A stretch of DNA of 64,000 bases, taken from positions 62,001-126,000 of the forward strand of contig JACOUQ010000005.1 of NCBI GenBank assembly GCA_016177775.1. The letters run 5' to 3'. Source of the stretch: Geobacter sp. (GTDB lineage Bacteria; Desulfobacterota; Desulfuromonadia; Geobacterales; Geobacteraceae). Below, one piece after another: positions 25,174 to 34,579 of this stretch. The stretch's first letter is position 1. Every line of letters begins with the position of its first letter. Both the position numbers and the translations under genes were made by a program. Under the pieces are notes generated by a model that had not been told where the DNA came from, ran no database searches, and saw only the letters and a list, made by a program, of their open reading frames with translations.

Positions 25174-25201
25174 ATTTATTTTATTGCTCATTAAAATAAA
25201 T
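25174..25201. repeat. perfect 10-bp AT-rich inverted repeat before the transposase
   Basis: The arms ATTTATTTTA (25174-25183) and TAAAATAAAT (25192-25201) are exact reverse complements around an eight-base loop. The repeat ends 17 bases before the transposase ATG. It could be an operator, a hairpin in the transposase mRNA leader, or a terminal element. REP-associated transposases recognise palindromic DNA, so a recognition element is also possible. No second copy was noticed in the window. Confidence 0.55.
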
Positions 25202-25218
25202 TATGTTAGACATGACTA

Positions 25219-25908
25219 ATGGTGCCAAGGGAAGGACGACTTGTCATAAAAGGCTGTCCCCACCACGTGATTCAACGGGGACATAACCGGCAGGATGTAT
25301 TTTCTACCGATGAGGATTACCGCTATTACCTCGATAATCTCAGGGAGTGGAAGGAGCATCTAGGTTGCCGTGTTTACGCCTTCTGTCTGATGAACAACCA
25401 TGTTCACATCGTGGTGGATCCAGGGGCGCGGGAGGTGAACCTCGCCCTGTTGATGAAGCGGCTGGCTGGACGACAGACGAGGTTTGTAAATAGCAGAGAT
25501 AGGCGTAGTGGAACTTTATGGGAAGGGCGCTACAAATCGAGCCCGATCAGCACCGATGAATACCTCCTCTCGTGCTGCCGGTATGTCGAATTGAATCCTG
25601 TAAGGGCAGGCCTCGTTTCCGAACCGATGGACTACCAATGGTCGAGCTATACAAGAAAGGTTGGGGGCCGAGGATACGAATGGCTTGATCGGGACCCGGT
25701 CTATCTCGGATTAGGAAAGACTGTAGAAGAGCGGGAAGCACGCTACCTCGAATGGACTCGGCAGGCGATTGACGAAGGAGAGTTGGAACTGCTGCGGCAG
25801 TCGATCCAGCACGGAGGTCTCACGGGCGGCAGCCGGTTTGTAGAGGAAATTGCCGGAAGGATGGGGAAACGAATCGAGTTGCGGGGACCAGGCAGACCGA
25901 AGAAATGA
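25219..25908 (+). mobile_element. REP-associated tyrosine transposase (IS200-like Y1, HUH)
   Basis: A 229-residue transposase of the TnpA_REP (RAYT) group. The HUH motif is HVHIVV near residue 63, the catalytic tyrosine region is YLLSCCRYVELNPVRAGLV near 120, and the N-terminus carries HHVIQRGHNRQ, typical of the family. The C-terminus ends GPGRPKK. RAYTs are single-copy, domesticated-looking relatives of IS200 that process REP palindromes; they usually lack insertion-sequence ends, and none are evident here. It sits exactly between the two glycan loci, after the first PGT and before the second locus, in a stretch otherwise without genes (24961-25218 and 25909-26069). Intact reading frame. 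Confidence 0.87.
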
Positions 25909-26069
25909 TCTGCTTACTATTTCAGGTTTCTCCCAGCGTTCTGGCGAAGTACCTAAGAAAATTCACCTAAGGTCAGCAATGACTTACGGTTATGCTCAAA
26001 GAATGTGTAACGAACTGAGGTACTACAGTAAAATCGCTGTAACAGCCACGCTATACAGAAGGAGGCGTT

Positions 26070-27212
26070 ATGGACAAGGTAGCAGAAATGCCATTAATGG
26101 ACGAGCGCGATGGGAACATAGTTTTATTTTACCCACATATTCCTAAATCAGCTATCCGATCAGTTGAAGAGACATTAAGCACAAGATGGATAGGGCAGGG
26201 GCCTAAGGTTCAGAAATTCGAGGAAAAATTTGAGAAGAAATATAGTGGTGGGAGAAGAGCAATAGCATTAGGTTCAGGTACTGATGCGCTGCACTTGGCT
26301 TATATTCTTGCGGATATAAAAGATAATGATGAAGTCGTTGCGCCTGTCTTCACCTGTACAGCAACAAATATCCCACTTTTATACGAAAGGGCTAAAGTTG
26401 TTTTTGCGGATGTTCAACTTGGCACTTTGAATATTGATCCAGCACACGTTAGACGTTTAGTTAACGAAAGAACAAAAGCAATTGTGTGCGTACATTACGG
26501 AGGGTTACCATGTGACATGCAGGAATTGTCTCAAATAGCCGAAGAATGGGGAATTCCTATTATAGAAGATGCTGCACACGCGATCGGAGCTGTATATCGA
26601 GGCAAAGTGATCGGAACTATTTCAGAATTCACGATGTTTTCATTTCAAGCCATAAAGCATATCACTACAGGTGATGGTGGGATGTTAATTATTAAAGATA
26701 GCGATCTTTATGAAAAAGCGCAAAAAATCAGATGGTTTGGAATTGATCGTTCAGCGAAACAAAAGGGTATTTGGGAGAATGATATTAAAGAGATAGGTTA
26801 TAAATATCAAATGACTGATATCGCAGCGGCAATGGGGTTGGCTGCCATAGAAGAATTTGACCAAGTTTTAGCGTTGAGAAGAGAACTATTATTCGCTTAT
26901 GAAAAAGGATTGAGAGATATTCCAGGTATTAGGCTGGTTGGATCAGGTTATACTGACAGAGAGCATGCTGCTTGGCTCTGCACTGTAATTGTTGAGAGAA
27001 GAATAAATCTACAAAATAAACTACGGGAGAATAGAATTGAATCAAATCAAGTACACTACCGCAATGATAGATACTCTATATTTGGTGGTAGAAGAAACGA
27101 TCTTCCGAATATGGATTCGATAGAGGATAAATACTTGGTTTTACCATTGCATACAAAAATGACTGTTTCTGATGTCGAAAGGATTTGTGAAGTTATACGT
27201 TCTGGATGGTAG
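26070..27212 (+). CDS. DegT/DnrJ/EryC1 sugar aminotransferase
   Basis: A 380-residue PLP aminotransferase acting on a nucleotide-linked keto sugar, full length for the family. The N-terminal STRWIGQGPKVQKFEEKF, SGTDALHLAY, and PLP-lysine region FSFQAIKHITTGDGG near 195 are clear, as is IEDAAHAIGAVYRG. HYRNDRYSIFGG near the C-terminus is typical of perosamine- or 4-amino-sugar-forming members. AGGAGG lies upstream with a short spacer. The gene is AT-rich relative to the first locus. A GNAT acetyltransferase 1.4 kb downstream could N-acetylate its product. A short decayed copy of its residues 66-87 appears at 29178. 3- or 4-amination cannot be decided. Confidence 0.87.
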   Translation: MDKVAEMPLMDERDGNIVLFYPHIPKSAIRSVEETLSTRWIGQGPKVQKFEEKFEKKYSGGRRAIALGSGTDALHLAYILADIKDNDEVVAPVFTCTATNIPLLYERAKVVFADVQLGTLNIDPAHVRRLVNERTKAIVCVHYGGLPCDMQELSQIAEEWGIPIIEDAAHAIGAVYRGKVIGTISEFTMFSFQAIKHITTGDGGMLIIKDSDLYEKAQKIRWFGIDRSAKQKGIWENDIKEIGYKYQMTDIAAAMGLAAIEEFDQVLALRRELLFAYEKGLRDIPGIRLVGSGYTDREHAAWLCTVIVERRINLQNKLRENRIESNQVHYRNDRYSIFGGRRNDLPNMDSIEDKYLVLPLHTKMTVSDVERICEVIRSGW

Positions 27213-27289
27213 AGTATAAGGTTGAATACGTCTTGTGTCCAAGAGCATTAACCATATGGTAAGTATTTTACAAATCGAGATCAAATTAC

Positions 27290-28450
27290 ATGAAGACTAA
27301 GGATTTGACAATCTTCCTACCGCTCAAGGGGCGGCACCTGCATACCTTGCGTTGGCTTTGGCACGCAAACCGTATCCGTCTGCCATATCACGTGATCGTT
27401 GCCGATGGCGAAGTACACCCGACGATAGCTCGGCTGTTGACGGATCAAAAGACATTCCCGAACCTAAGTTTTGAGTATCACCGCTATGAGGACAGGACGT
27501 TTAGTGATTACTACTATAAGTGGGTCGATGCACTCGGAAAGGTTCAAACTCCTTATGTAATGCTATCGGATAACGACGACTTTCTTTTCCCGTTTGGTAT
27601 CCAAAAGAGCATAGCATTTCTTAATAGTGCGCCGGAATATGTGTGCTCAGGTGGGGGAATACCTGGCTTTTCAATCCACGAACGGTCGCATGTGGCGCCT
27701 AATATTATTGGTCCGTTACATCGCATCAGATACCGATATATTTTGAACGACTGGTATAGGTGTCGTGACGTTGATGACCCGTCAGTTGCATCCCGTATTT
27801 TAGAAGAAATAAAGAATCCTCTTGCAGTCTATTACAATATCTATCGTACACAGGCTCTCTGTACTATTGCTGATGAAATTCTTGCTTGCAATCTACATTT
27901 CCGACATCACGAAGTTTACTTCGCGATGCGTGCTATGACACTTGGAAAAGTAAAGTCCGATCCCTCTCGTTTTATTTGTTTTCGTCAAATGGGGACCTCT
28001 CTAAACTTCGGTAATAGTACAGACATGGCAGATGACTTGCTCCGCCCCAGTTTTGCTCAAGATTTCGAGACAATGGTTTCCAAGATAGCGTGCGAAGCTG
28101 CCAAGTCCGATGGCTGTGATCAAGCCGAAATCAAGGACCGGATATATGAAGCCTTTGCTGTTAATCTAAGAATGACACTAGCATGTACTATGATGCGCTA
28201 CCGGTTTCCTAGAATTTATTCCCTAAAACAGTTCTTATTAGCTTTGCCACGTCCTAGACTTATGCCTGAAGCGTTTCAGCGTAAATTAGATATAAAAAGA
28301 GTATGGAATTCCTTGGCCTCGGATGGTGCTGACCGTATCACAATTTCATCTCATGCCGCGGAATTGGAAGACATTTTGGCCACACTTCAGGGAGATGAGT
28401 TTGTGAAGTTCATATCGCAAAATGCGTCAGATCTGCTGGCCGCTTCGTAA
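27290..28450 (+). CDS. TIGR00180-type glycosyltransferase
   Basis: A 386-residue protein with an N-terminal GT2-like domain of the TIGR00180 group: LTIFLPLKGRHLHTLRWL, VIVADGE, and the metal-binding acidic cluster SDNDDFLF near residues 93-100. The rest is helical and poorly conserved. It probably adds one sugar to the lipid-linked repeat unit in the cytoplasm. No good ribosome site is visible before ATG 27290, and 77 bases separate it from the aminotransferase. The 144 bases after it hold no recognisable gene. Confidence 0.68.
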   Translation: MKTKDLTIFLPLKGRHLHTLRWLWHANRIRLPYHVIVADGEVHPTIARLLTDQKTFPNLSFEYHRYEDRTFSDYYYKWVDALGKVQTPYVMLSDNDDFLFPFGIQKSIAFLNSAPEYVCSGGGIPGFSIHERSHVAPNIIGPLHRIRYRYILNDWYRCRDVDDPSVASRILEEIKNPLAVYYNIYRTQALCTIADEILACNLHFRHHEVYFAMRAMTLGKVKSDPSRFICFRQMGTSLNFGNSTDMADDLLRPSFAQDFETMVSKIACEAAKSDGCDQAEIKDRIYEAFAVNLRMTLACTMMRYRFPRIYSLKQFLLALPRPRLMPEAFQRKLDIKRVWNSLASDGADRITISSHAAELEDILATLQGDEFVKFISQNASDLLAAS

Positions 28451-28594
28451 GGAAACTGCTGATCGTGATTTAGACTTAAGCAAGAGCTTGTGCATTATCG
28501 GAAATACTGGGAAGCAGAAAGAAGGCAATAGAAGAGATTAGCTAACACATCCTGTGGCATATGGCAGGAAATTCTATATTGGAGGGTCGGCGAT

Positions 28595-29182
28595 ATGGAT
28601 GGATTGATGCCCATCATTGAGATCCAAGGTCAATTAGAGAATGAATTTATCAGAATAGTCCCTTTGGAAGAAAAGCATTTAGAGGGATTATTGAAAATTA
28701 GAAACGAGAAATCTACCCGTGACAATTTGACAAATCCAAATATTTTTGTATTAGAACAATCAAAAAAATGGTTTTCAGGTTTAAAAAACGATGGATCTAA
28801 ATTATATCTTGCCATCGAAAATAGTAATGATGAATTACTTGGATATATAAGATGTGACGAGTGGGATAAATTAAACAACAGTATAAGATTTGGATGCGAT
28901 ATCGCTTCAGAACATAGGAATAAAGGTTTAGCTACTCAAAGCTGCAATTTAGTATTGCATTATTTCTTTGAGAAGCTAAATCTTAATCGAGTATGGCTAC
29001 TCGTATTAGCTTCTAACACAATTGGCATAAAATTAGATAAAAGATTGGGTCTTAAAATAGAAGGCGTGCAAAGACAAGCTATATTTAGAAATGGAACTTA
29101 TCATGATTATGTCATGATGTCGATATTAAAAAGCGAATTTTATAAAATAAGAAAGAAGAGTAAAAGAAGTCAAGAGAGATAG
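28595..29182 (+). CDS. GNAT-family N-acetyltransferase
   Basis: A 195-residue acetyltransferase of the RimJ/RimL-like GNAT group: IRIVPLEEKHLEGLLKIRNE at the N-terminus, then the acetyl-CoA loop in HRNKGLATQSCNLVLHYFF and LASNTIGIKLDKRLGLK. It likely acetylates an amino sugar, probably the product of the aminotransferase upstream, before transfer. It is strongly AT-rich. GGAGG nine bases before ATG 28595 decides the start. It could also stand in for PseH, which is absent from the visible Pse genes, but its distance from them makes that weaker. Confidence 0.8.
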   Translation: MDGLMPIIEIQGQLENEFIRIVPLEEKHLEGLLKIRNEKSTRDNLTNPNIFVLEQSKKWFSGLKNDGSKLYLAIENSNDELLGYIRCDEWDKLNNSIRFGCDIASEHRNKGLATQSCNLVLHYFFEKLNLNRVWLLVLASNTIGIKLDKRLGLKIEGVQRQAIFRNGTYHDYVMMSILKSEFYKIRKKSKRSQER

Positions 29183-29243
29183 TATAGCGAGAATGGTGAT
29201 AGCTTTAGGCTTAGGTATTGATTCGCTGTACTTAGCTTATATT
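29178..29243 (+). pseudogene. remnant of a DegT-family aminotransferase
   Basis: Read from 29178 in frame this segment gives VIALGLGIDSLYLAYI, against AIALGSGTDALHLAYI in the intact aminotransferase at 26070 (its residues about 71-86). The nucleotide match extends over about 60 bases and includes the ATAGT and GAGAA bases further upstream. No start, active site or continuation is left, and the segment overlaps the GNAT stop codon. It is best read as the stump of a second aminotransferase gene lost by deletion or recombination. Confidence 0.65.
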
Positions 29244-29309
29244 CATCGACCCTTCTGCTTGAGAACTTTAGATTTTAATATGGAGCTAATATATGGCACG
29301 TAATATTTT

Positions 29310-30764
29310 ATGAGTGTTGCACGTCATAGCATATACAATCTAGCTGGTGCCATACTTCCAATGGCAATCACCTTGGTCACCTTACCTTTGTACATCGGAT
29401 ATATAGGTGCTGAAAGATATGGCGTAATCGCTGTGATTTGGGGTCTTCTGAGCTATTTCGCATTCTTTGATTTTGGTTTTGGACGTGCAGTTGCTCAGCG
29501 GATGGCTTGTCTTTCGGAGGCAGAGCCATGCGAGCGCAGCAGTCTTCTTTGGACCGCACTGGCAAGCACATTTGCGCTTGGTGTCCTTGCCAGTATCCTG
29601 TTGTGGCTTTTCTCGGACTATGTCCTTCTTCATCTGATTGATATGTCGGCTCCCAGCAGGCTTGAAGTATCCAAGGCTCTTGGCTGGCTGCTATTAACTT
29701 TGGCGGTTATATTACCGACGACGGTATTGCAAGGGGCACTTCAGGCTCGTCTAAGGTTTGCCGAAATAAACGGAATCCTTATTATTGGAATGCTAATCAG
29801 TCAGTTGCTCCCTCTAGCGCTTGCTTCTGCCGGTCATGTTGAACTGAAGGTGTTGGTCCCCGCTGCTCTTGTATCACGGCTATTTATAGCGGCTCTGCTA
29901 TTACAACAATGTTTTCGACATGTGCCTTTGTTAACACACCTTGCATTAGATCGCGGTCATCTAAAGGGCTTGCTTCACTACGGCGGTTGGGTTTCAGTGA
30001 TGACTTTGCTCGAACCTTTGCTGGGGAATACCGATCGGCTCATTATCGCTACTTTAAAAGGCGCCAAAGCAGTAACTTTCTACTCAATACCTTTCGACCT
30101 CGCTATGAAGACTTGGGTGCTATCAAGCAGTTTGTCCAGCGCGATTTTCCCTCGGTTTGCGTCCCTAAGTTCAATAGAATCAAAAGACCTTGCAATGCGG
30201 GCTACCATGACTCTTGTTACTGTTATGACACCCATTGCCATCATTGGCACATATGTGTCCCAGCATTTCCTGAATATGTGGCTTGGTAGATCACTCGCGG
30301 CAAACAGCGCGCGAGTATCAGAGATAATCCTACTAGGTCTTTGGATAAATTCATTGTCAGTTCTATATCAAGCAAGATTGATGGCAATGGGCAATCTGAG
30401 AACCGTAGTAATTATCTATCTACTTGAAATACCAATTTATCTGCTCATGGTGTGGCTTGGTATCGGGGTTTGGGGGATTGTTGGTGCGGCAATGACATGG
30501 ACAATGCGTGGTTTGATCGAGACTTGTGTGGTGCTTTACGTTAGCGGCGCGCTGTTAAAAACCATGCGGAGTGTTGCGCCCTCGTTTGTTTTGGTGATTG
30601 TGGCTACAATTGTCTCGCTGATTCCTGATGTTCCACTTTTTGCTCGTTGGAGTCTATGTCTATTGCTCCTTTGCTTATCTTTGCTCAAAGATCGCGCACA
30701 ATTGACTCATGCAGTCAAGGTAATTGTGCGCTGCGGTCATAAGGAGGCGGAGGCATTCACATGA
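29310..30764 (+). CDS. wzx: Wzx-type oligosaccharide flippase (second of three)
   Basis: A 484-residue membrane protein with about 12-14 hydrophobic segments. It has the family N-terminus VARHSIYNLAGAILPMAITL, LPLYIGYIGAERYGVIAVI, FFDFGFGRAVAQR and GNTDRLIIATLKGAKAV in the middle. It would flip the lipid-linked repeat unit of the second locus. It lies directly after the aminotransferase remnant. No clear ribosome site precedes ATG 29310. Its base composition is closer to moderate GC than the AT-rich genes before it, another mosaic joint. Confidence 0.88.
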   Translation: MSVARHSIYNLAGAILPMAITLVTLPLYIGYIGAERYGVIAVIWGLLSYFAFFDFGFGRAVAQRMACLSEAEPCERSSLLWTALASTFALGVLASILLWLFSDYVLLHLIDMSAPSRLEVSKALGWLLLTLAVILPTTVLQGALQARLRFAEINGILIIGMLISQLLPLALASAGHVELKVLVPAALVSRLFIAALLLQQCFRHVPLLTHLALDRGHLKGLLHYGGWVSVMTLLEPLLGNTDRLIIATLKGAKAVTFYSIPFDLAMKTWVLSSSLSSAIFPRFASLSSIESKDLAMRATMTLVTVMTPIAIIGTYVSQHFLNMWLGRSLAANSARVSEIILLGLWINSLSVLYQARLMAMGNLRTVVIIYLLEIPIYLLMVWLGIGVWGIVGAAMTWTMRGLIETCVVLYVSGALLKTMRSVAPSFVLVIVATIVSLIPDVPLFARWSLCLLLLCLSLLKDRAQLTHAVKVIVRCGHKEAEAFT

Positions 30765-30851
30765 CTTTAAGTTATCATCTTAACCGTCCGAACATGATCA
30801 ATGTGGCTAATTTTATTCAATGATACGGAATCGAGGAATAATTTTATAAAT

Positions 30852-31841
30852 ATGGAAAATGTAGAAGTTAAACATCGCCATGTGTTTACTGTCTTTACAG
30901 CAACCTACAATAGGGCGCATACCTTGTACAGGGTGTATGAGAGTCTTAAGGTACAAACATTTCGTGATTTCGAGTGGATAATTGGGGATGATGGTTCTGC
31001 GGATGGCACAGAAACACTCGTTAAGCAATGGCAGGGAGAGGCGGATTTTCGGATTCGTTATTTCTGGCAGGAAAATGCCGGGAAAAACTTTATCTTTAAC
31101 CGGGGAGTAAGAGAGGCAAAAGGTGAATATTTTGCTGAGCTAGATTCGGATGATGCACTGAAACCTGAAGCCTTGGAACGCGCGCTTCATCATTGGAAAC
31201 AAATACCGGCTGAAGAAATAAAAAAATACTTTGTCCTGTTGTTTTCTTGCGAAGACGACAAAGGCAAGATCGTAGGGCCCTTTTTCAATCATTCACCGTG
31301 TGATTATGACTTTAGAAAATTCAATTACTCGCGCAAGTATCGCAGTGAAAAATGGCGTTGTTTCAAGACTGATGTATTAAGGCAATATCCCTTTCGCGAA
31401 GACGCTAGAAATTGCCATATTTTTGAATCAACATTGTATTGTGAGATTGCAAAAAAATATAAAGCCCGATTTGTTAATGAAATAGCAAGAATATACTATT
31501 TAGACGGACCATCCTTAACAAGACAGCCCAAACACCCGATGCAAAATCTTGAAGGTTTGCGCTTATCAATATTATATACCCTCAACAATGATTTAGATTT
31601 CTTCTTTCAAAGACCGCTTCATTTTCTCAGGAAAGCACTGAACTTTACGAGGTTTTCGTTGCATTTCAACATACTGTTCAATAAGCAATATATCTCACTG
31701 ACGAAGTTGTCCGCCAGATCCCTATGGTATATAACGCTACCTCTTGCTGTGTTCGTATTTTGTGTAGATATTTTACGCGACAGAACGCCCGAGGCGGCTG
31801 AAAGGTCGAAGCAATCAGGCAGGATGTTATCAAGCATATGA
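30852..31841 (+). CDS. GT2 family glycosyltransferase
   Basis: A 329-residue family 2 transferase. The GT-A core is at residues 8-110: FTVFTATYNRAHTL, WIIGDDGSADGTETLV, and the metal motif ELDSDDALKPEAL. It would transfer a hexose or similar sugar. ATG 30852 fits the family N-terminus; an in-frame ATG at 30801 would add 17 residues without support. AGGA lies upstream but far. A hydrophobic C-terminal segment near ITLPLAVFVFCVDIL could associate with the membrane. It is similar in plan to the GT2 at 54865. Confidence 0.85.
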   Translation: MENVEVKHRHVFTVFTATYNRAHTLYRVYESLKVQTFRDFEWIIGDDGSADGTETLVKQWQGEADFRIRYFWQENAGKNFIFNRGVREAKGEYFAELDSDDALKPEALERALHHWKQIPAEEIKKYFVLLFSCEDDKGKIVGPFFNHSPCDYDFRKFNYSRKYRSEKWRCFKTDVLRQYPFREDARNCHIFESTLYCEIAKKYKARFVNEIARIYYLDGPSLTRQPKHPMQNLEGLRLSILYTLNNDLDFFFQRPLHFLRKALNFTRFSLHFNILFNKQYISLTKLSARSLWYITLPLAVFVFCVDILRDRTPEAAERSKQSGRMLSSI

Positions 31842-31959
31842 GGAGCAAATTGATGTTCGAGCTGAAGGGTTTGGGAACGCCGACATTATTGCTTTGCTTG
31901 CCTATGTTGGAGGCACGTGGAAAGATCCTTTGAGTGAACATTATGCGGAGGACTAATCA

Positions 31960-32838
31960 TTGAAGGTTGCAAAGGTAATAACAACTTCATTTATGCCAAG
32001 AGCCGTGAGGGAGAAAACGGAAATGACCGGAATCCCCTTGGGTTATTTTGTGCACAGTCAAAACTTCCCAACAAAAGAATCGGTAATTGACTTAATTAAT
32101 TTAAACATTGAGATCGAGTTGAAATGTAATCCCGGAGAAAATGTTGATTTGATAATAGTGAATAATGACTCCGGATGGCAGGATGGAAACCATTTTTTAG
32201 AAAGTATCAACGGCAAACGTTTAAAGCACGGCAAAATTCAAGTGCTGCATAGAGAAAACTTTGGCAGATCATTTGGCGGGTATAATCACGCATTTAAGGT
32301 ATTTGGTGAAAGTTATGATTACTTTATATTTACAGAGGATGACGTTGTTATAGGCAGAGATGGATACGCATCTATTGGTATTGAAAACTTCCATAAAACA
32401 AAAAACTGCGGATTTGTAGCATATTTAAGTTTAACGTGTAACTCCCTTGATTTGGACTCAGATGAATCATTGGCTGCACACGGTGGTGTCGGGTTAACAA
32501 GCGTGAGTGTTTTGAAAGATGTAGTTGCTCATCATGGTTCGCTTCCCCACGCTGATGAGAACTCTTCTCAAGAAATGATAGATATTATAAGTAAAGGCGA
32601 GATCCAGTTCACGAATAAAATACATAAATTAGGATATCAACTTATTAGCATTCCAGAAAAAGTTAAGCTGTATGACTTTGCTTATGACATAATGCGCGGA
32701 CTCGAGGTTAAAAGGTTTCCATCACTCTCGGAAAAAGTATTGCACAGGCTTAAGCAAAAAACATATAGACAAAACATCGTAAGGTCAATCTACGAACAGA
32801 AAGCCATAAAATCCCTTTATAAACTGTTAGTCAAATGA
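31960..32838 (+). CDS. putative GT2-like glycosyltransferase
   Basis: A 292-residue protein. IIVNNDSGWQDGN, IQVLHRENFGRSFGGYNHAF and the acidic YFIFTEDDVVIGRDGYASI suggest a divergent GT-A fold with an EDD metal motif near residue 128. The N-terminus is shortened relative to usual GT2 enzymes. Translation starts at TTG 31960, fixed by GGAGG seven to eight bases upstream. AT-rich. Acceptor and donor unknown. The gap before it (31842-31959) is discussed separately. Confidence 0.6.
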   Translation: MKVAKVITTSFMPRAVREKTEMTGIPLGYFVHSQNFPTKESVIDLINLNIEIELKCNPGENVDLIIVNNDSGWQDGNHFLESINGKRLKHGKIQVLHRENFGRSFGGYNHAFKVFGESYDYFIFTEDDVVIGRDGYASIGIENFHKTKNCGFVAYLSLTCNSLDLDSDESLAAHGGVGLTSVSVLKDVVAHHGSLPHADENSSQEMIDIISKGEIQFTNKIHKLGYQLISIPEKVKLYDFAYDIMRGLEVKRFPSLSEKVLHRLKQKTYRQNIVRSIYEQKAIKSLYKLLVK

Positions 32839-32897
32839 ACATAGATGGTACAGTAATGAATAATCATATCATCTGTGACGGCAAATAGGACGCTTCC

Positions 32898-34574
32898 ATG
32901 CAAATCGTAATTCCAATGTCAGGTTTTGGCGAGCGATTTAGGCGAGCCGGGTATGAAGTTCCCAAGCCGCTGATAGAAATTGACGGCAAGCCGATTATTG
33001 CACATGTCATTGACATGTTTCCCGGTGAACAGGATTTCCTTTTTATCTGTAATAATGAACATCTTGCCAATGATAATTACCGTATGGAGAAGACTCTGCT
33101 GCAATATTGCCCGTCAGGGCGTGTTGTTGGGATTCCGTCTCATAAGCTTGGCCCGATCCACGCGGTTCGCCAAGTTGAAACAATGATTGATCACAAGCAC
33201 CCTGTTGTGGTGAATTACTGCGATTTCACATGCTTTTGGGACTGGCATCACTTCAAAAGTTATGTGGCCGACAGCATGTGCGATGGCGCTATTCCGGCTT
33301 ATAAAGGTTTCCATCCTCATGTCTTGAGCACTACCAACTATGCCTATATGCGTGAAGAAGACGGTTGGATTTTTGATATACAGGAAAAGCAGCCTTTTAC
33401 CAACAACAGGATGGAAGAATACGCATCAAGCGGTACTTACTTCTTCGCATCCGGCAAGATTATGAGTGATGCATTTCGTGCCACCATGGAGCTTGATATC
33501 AATGTGGGAGGTGAATTCTACGTAAGTCTGGCCTATAGGCCGCTACTTGCTGAGAAGCGCAGGATTGCCGTTTACTCATTACAACATTTCATGCAATGGG
33601 GCACACCGGAAGATGTTGATGAATACAACGGCTGGTCATCCGCTTTTCGGAAAATGGCAAGCCCGCAGGCCCAGGCAAATGAAGCTATTGGTTCCTTGGT
33701 GGTTCCTATGGCAGGCTTAGGCCAACGATTTGTCAATGAAGGTTACGAAGTGGCCAAACCGCTCCTCCCTGTTTCTGGTAAACCGATGGTCGTACAGGCT
33801 GCGAACGCACTTCCGCCCGCAAATCATCACGCCTTTGTGCTACGAAGTGATATGGCCGGCAATGAGGATATCTCTGACACTCTGAAAATCGTCTTCCACG
33901 ATGTCGTGACTGAAATTATACCAGCTGTTACCGACGGGCAAGCCTGCACAGCCCTTATTGGTCTCGACGCCTTGGAGCGAGAGATTGGAAAAGTGCCGGG
34001 CCCGCTTACATTTGGTGCTTGCGACAATGGGGTATTATATGACATTTCGGCTTTTCAGGAGCTTACTGCAAATCGGGAAGTGGACGTTATTGTATGGGGG
34101 GTGCGTGGCCATGTGAATGCTGTACGTCACCCGCAAATGTTCGGCTGGATTGAAGAAGAAAACGGCCTTATCAGGCGCATTTCGGTCAAGACCCCGTTAA
34201 GTTCTCCTGCAAAGGACCCAATTGTTATTGGTACTTTCACTTTTCGGCGAGTCGAAGATTTCCGCAGAGTCATAAACCATCTTATTGCAAGAGATGGACG
34301 GGTTAATGGTGAGTTTTATATCGATTCGTGCATCAACGATGCTATCGAGCTTGGCTTGCGTTGTCATTTGTTCGAGGTAGACAACTTTTTATCTTGGGGG
34401 ACCCCCAATGACCTGCGAACGTTTGAATATTGGCAGTCATGTTTTCATAAATGGGCTAGCCACCCCTATCGTTTGGAATTAGACACACAAATTCCGCAGG
34501 CAGCACGGTATGCTCTGGATAAGCGCTACCAGACAACGGTTCCCGATCTGCCGGCCGGTTGCGTTGCTCAGTGA
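32898..34574 (+). CDS. tandem-domain nucleotidyltransferase
   Basis: A 558-residue protein made of two homologous nucleotidyltransferase-like GT-A domains. Domain 1 (about 1-250) begins IVIPMSGFGERFRRAGYEVPKPLIEI; domain 2 (about 268-530) begins VVPMAGLGQRFVNEGYEVAKPLLPV. Both keep the G-x-G-x-R-F-x-x-x-G-Y-x-x-x-KPL signature for NTP binding. Domain 1 has NYCDFTCFWDW and domain 2 FGACDNGVLYD at the metal site, and both end in a WGTP(E/N)D loop. Two active sites suggest either two activations or a catalytic and a regulatory half. It opens the unusual cassette; the product is probably an NDP-linked polyol or sugar. The exact NTP and substrate are unknown. Confidence 0.78.
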   Translation: MQIVIPMSGFGERFRRAGYEVPKPLIEIDGKPIIAHVIDMFPGEQDFLFICNNEHLANDNYRMEKTLLQYCPSGRVVGIPSHKLGPIHAVRQVETMIDHKHPVVVNYCDFTCFWDWHHFKSYVADSMCDGAIPAYKGFHPHVLSTTNYAYMREEDGWIFDIQEKQPFTNNRMEEYASSGTYFFASGKIMSDAFRATMELDINVGGEFYVSLAYRPLLAEKRRIAVYSLQHFMQWGTPEDVDEYNGWSSAFRKMASPQAQANEAIGSLVVPMAGLGQRFVNEGYEVAKPLLPVSGKPMVVQAANALPPANHHAFVLRSDMAGNEDISDTLKIVFHDVVTEIIPAVTDGQACTALIGLDALEREIGKVPGPLTFGACDNGVLYDISAFQELTANREVDVIVWGVRGHVNAVRHPQMFGWIEEENGLIRRISVKTPLSSPAKDPIVIGTFTFRRVEDFRRVINHLIARDGRVNGEFYIDSCINDAIELGLRCHLFEVDNFLSWGTPNDLRTFEYWQSCFHKWASHPYRLELDTQIPQAARYALDKRYQTTVPDLPAGCVAQ

Positions 34575-34579
34575 CGCTA

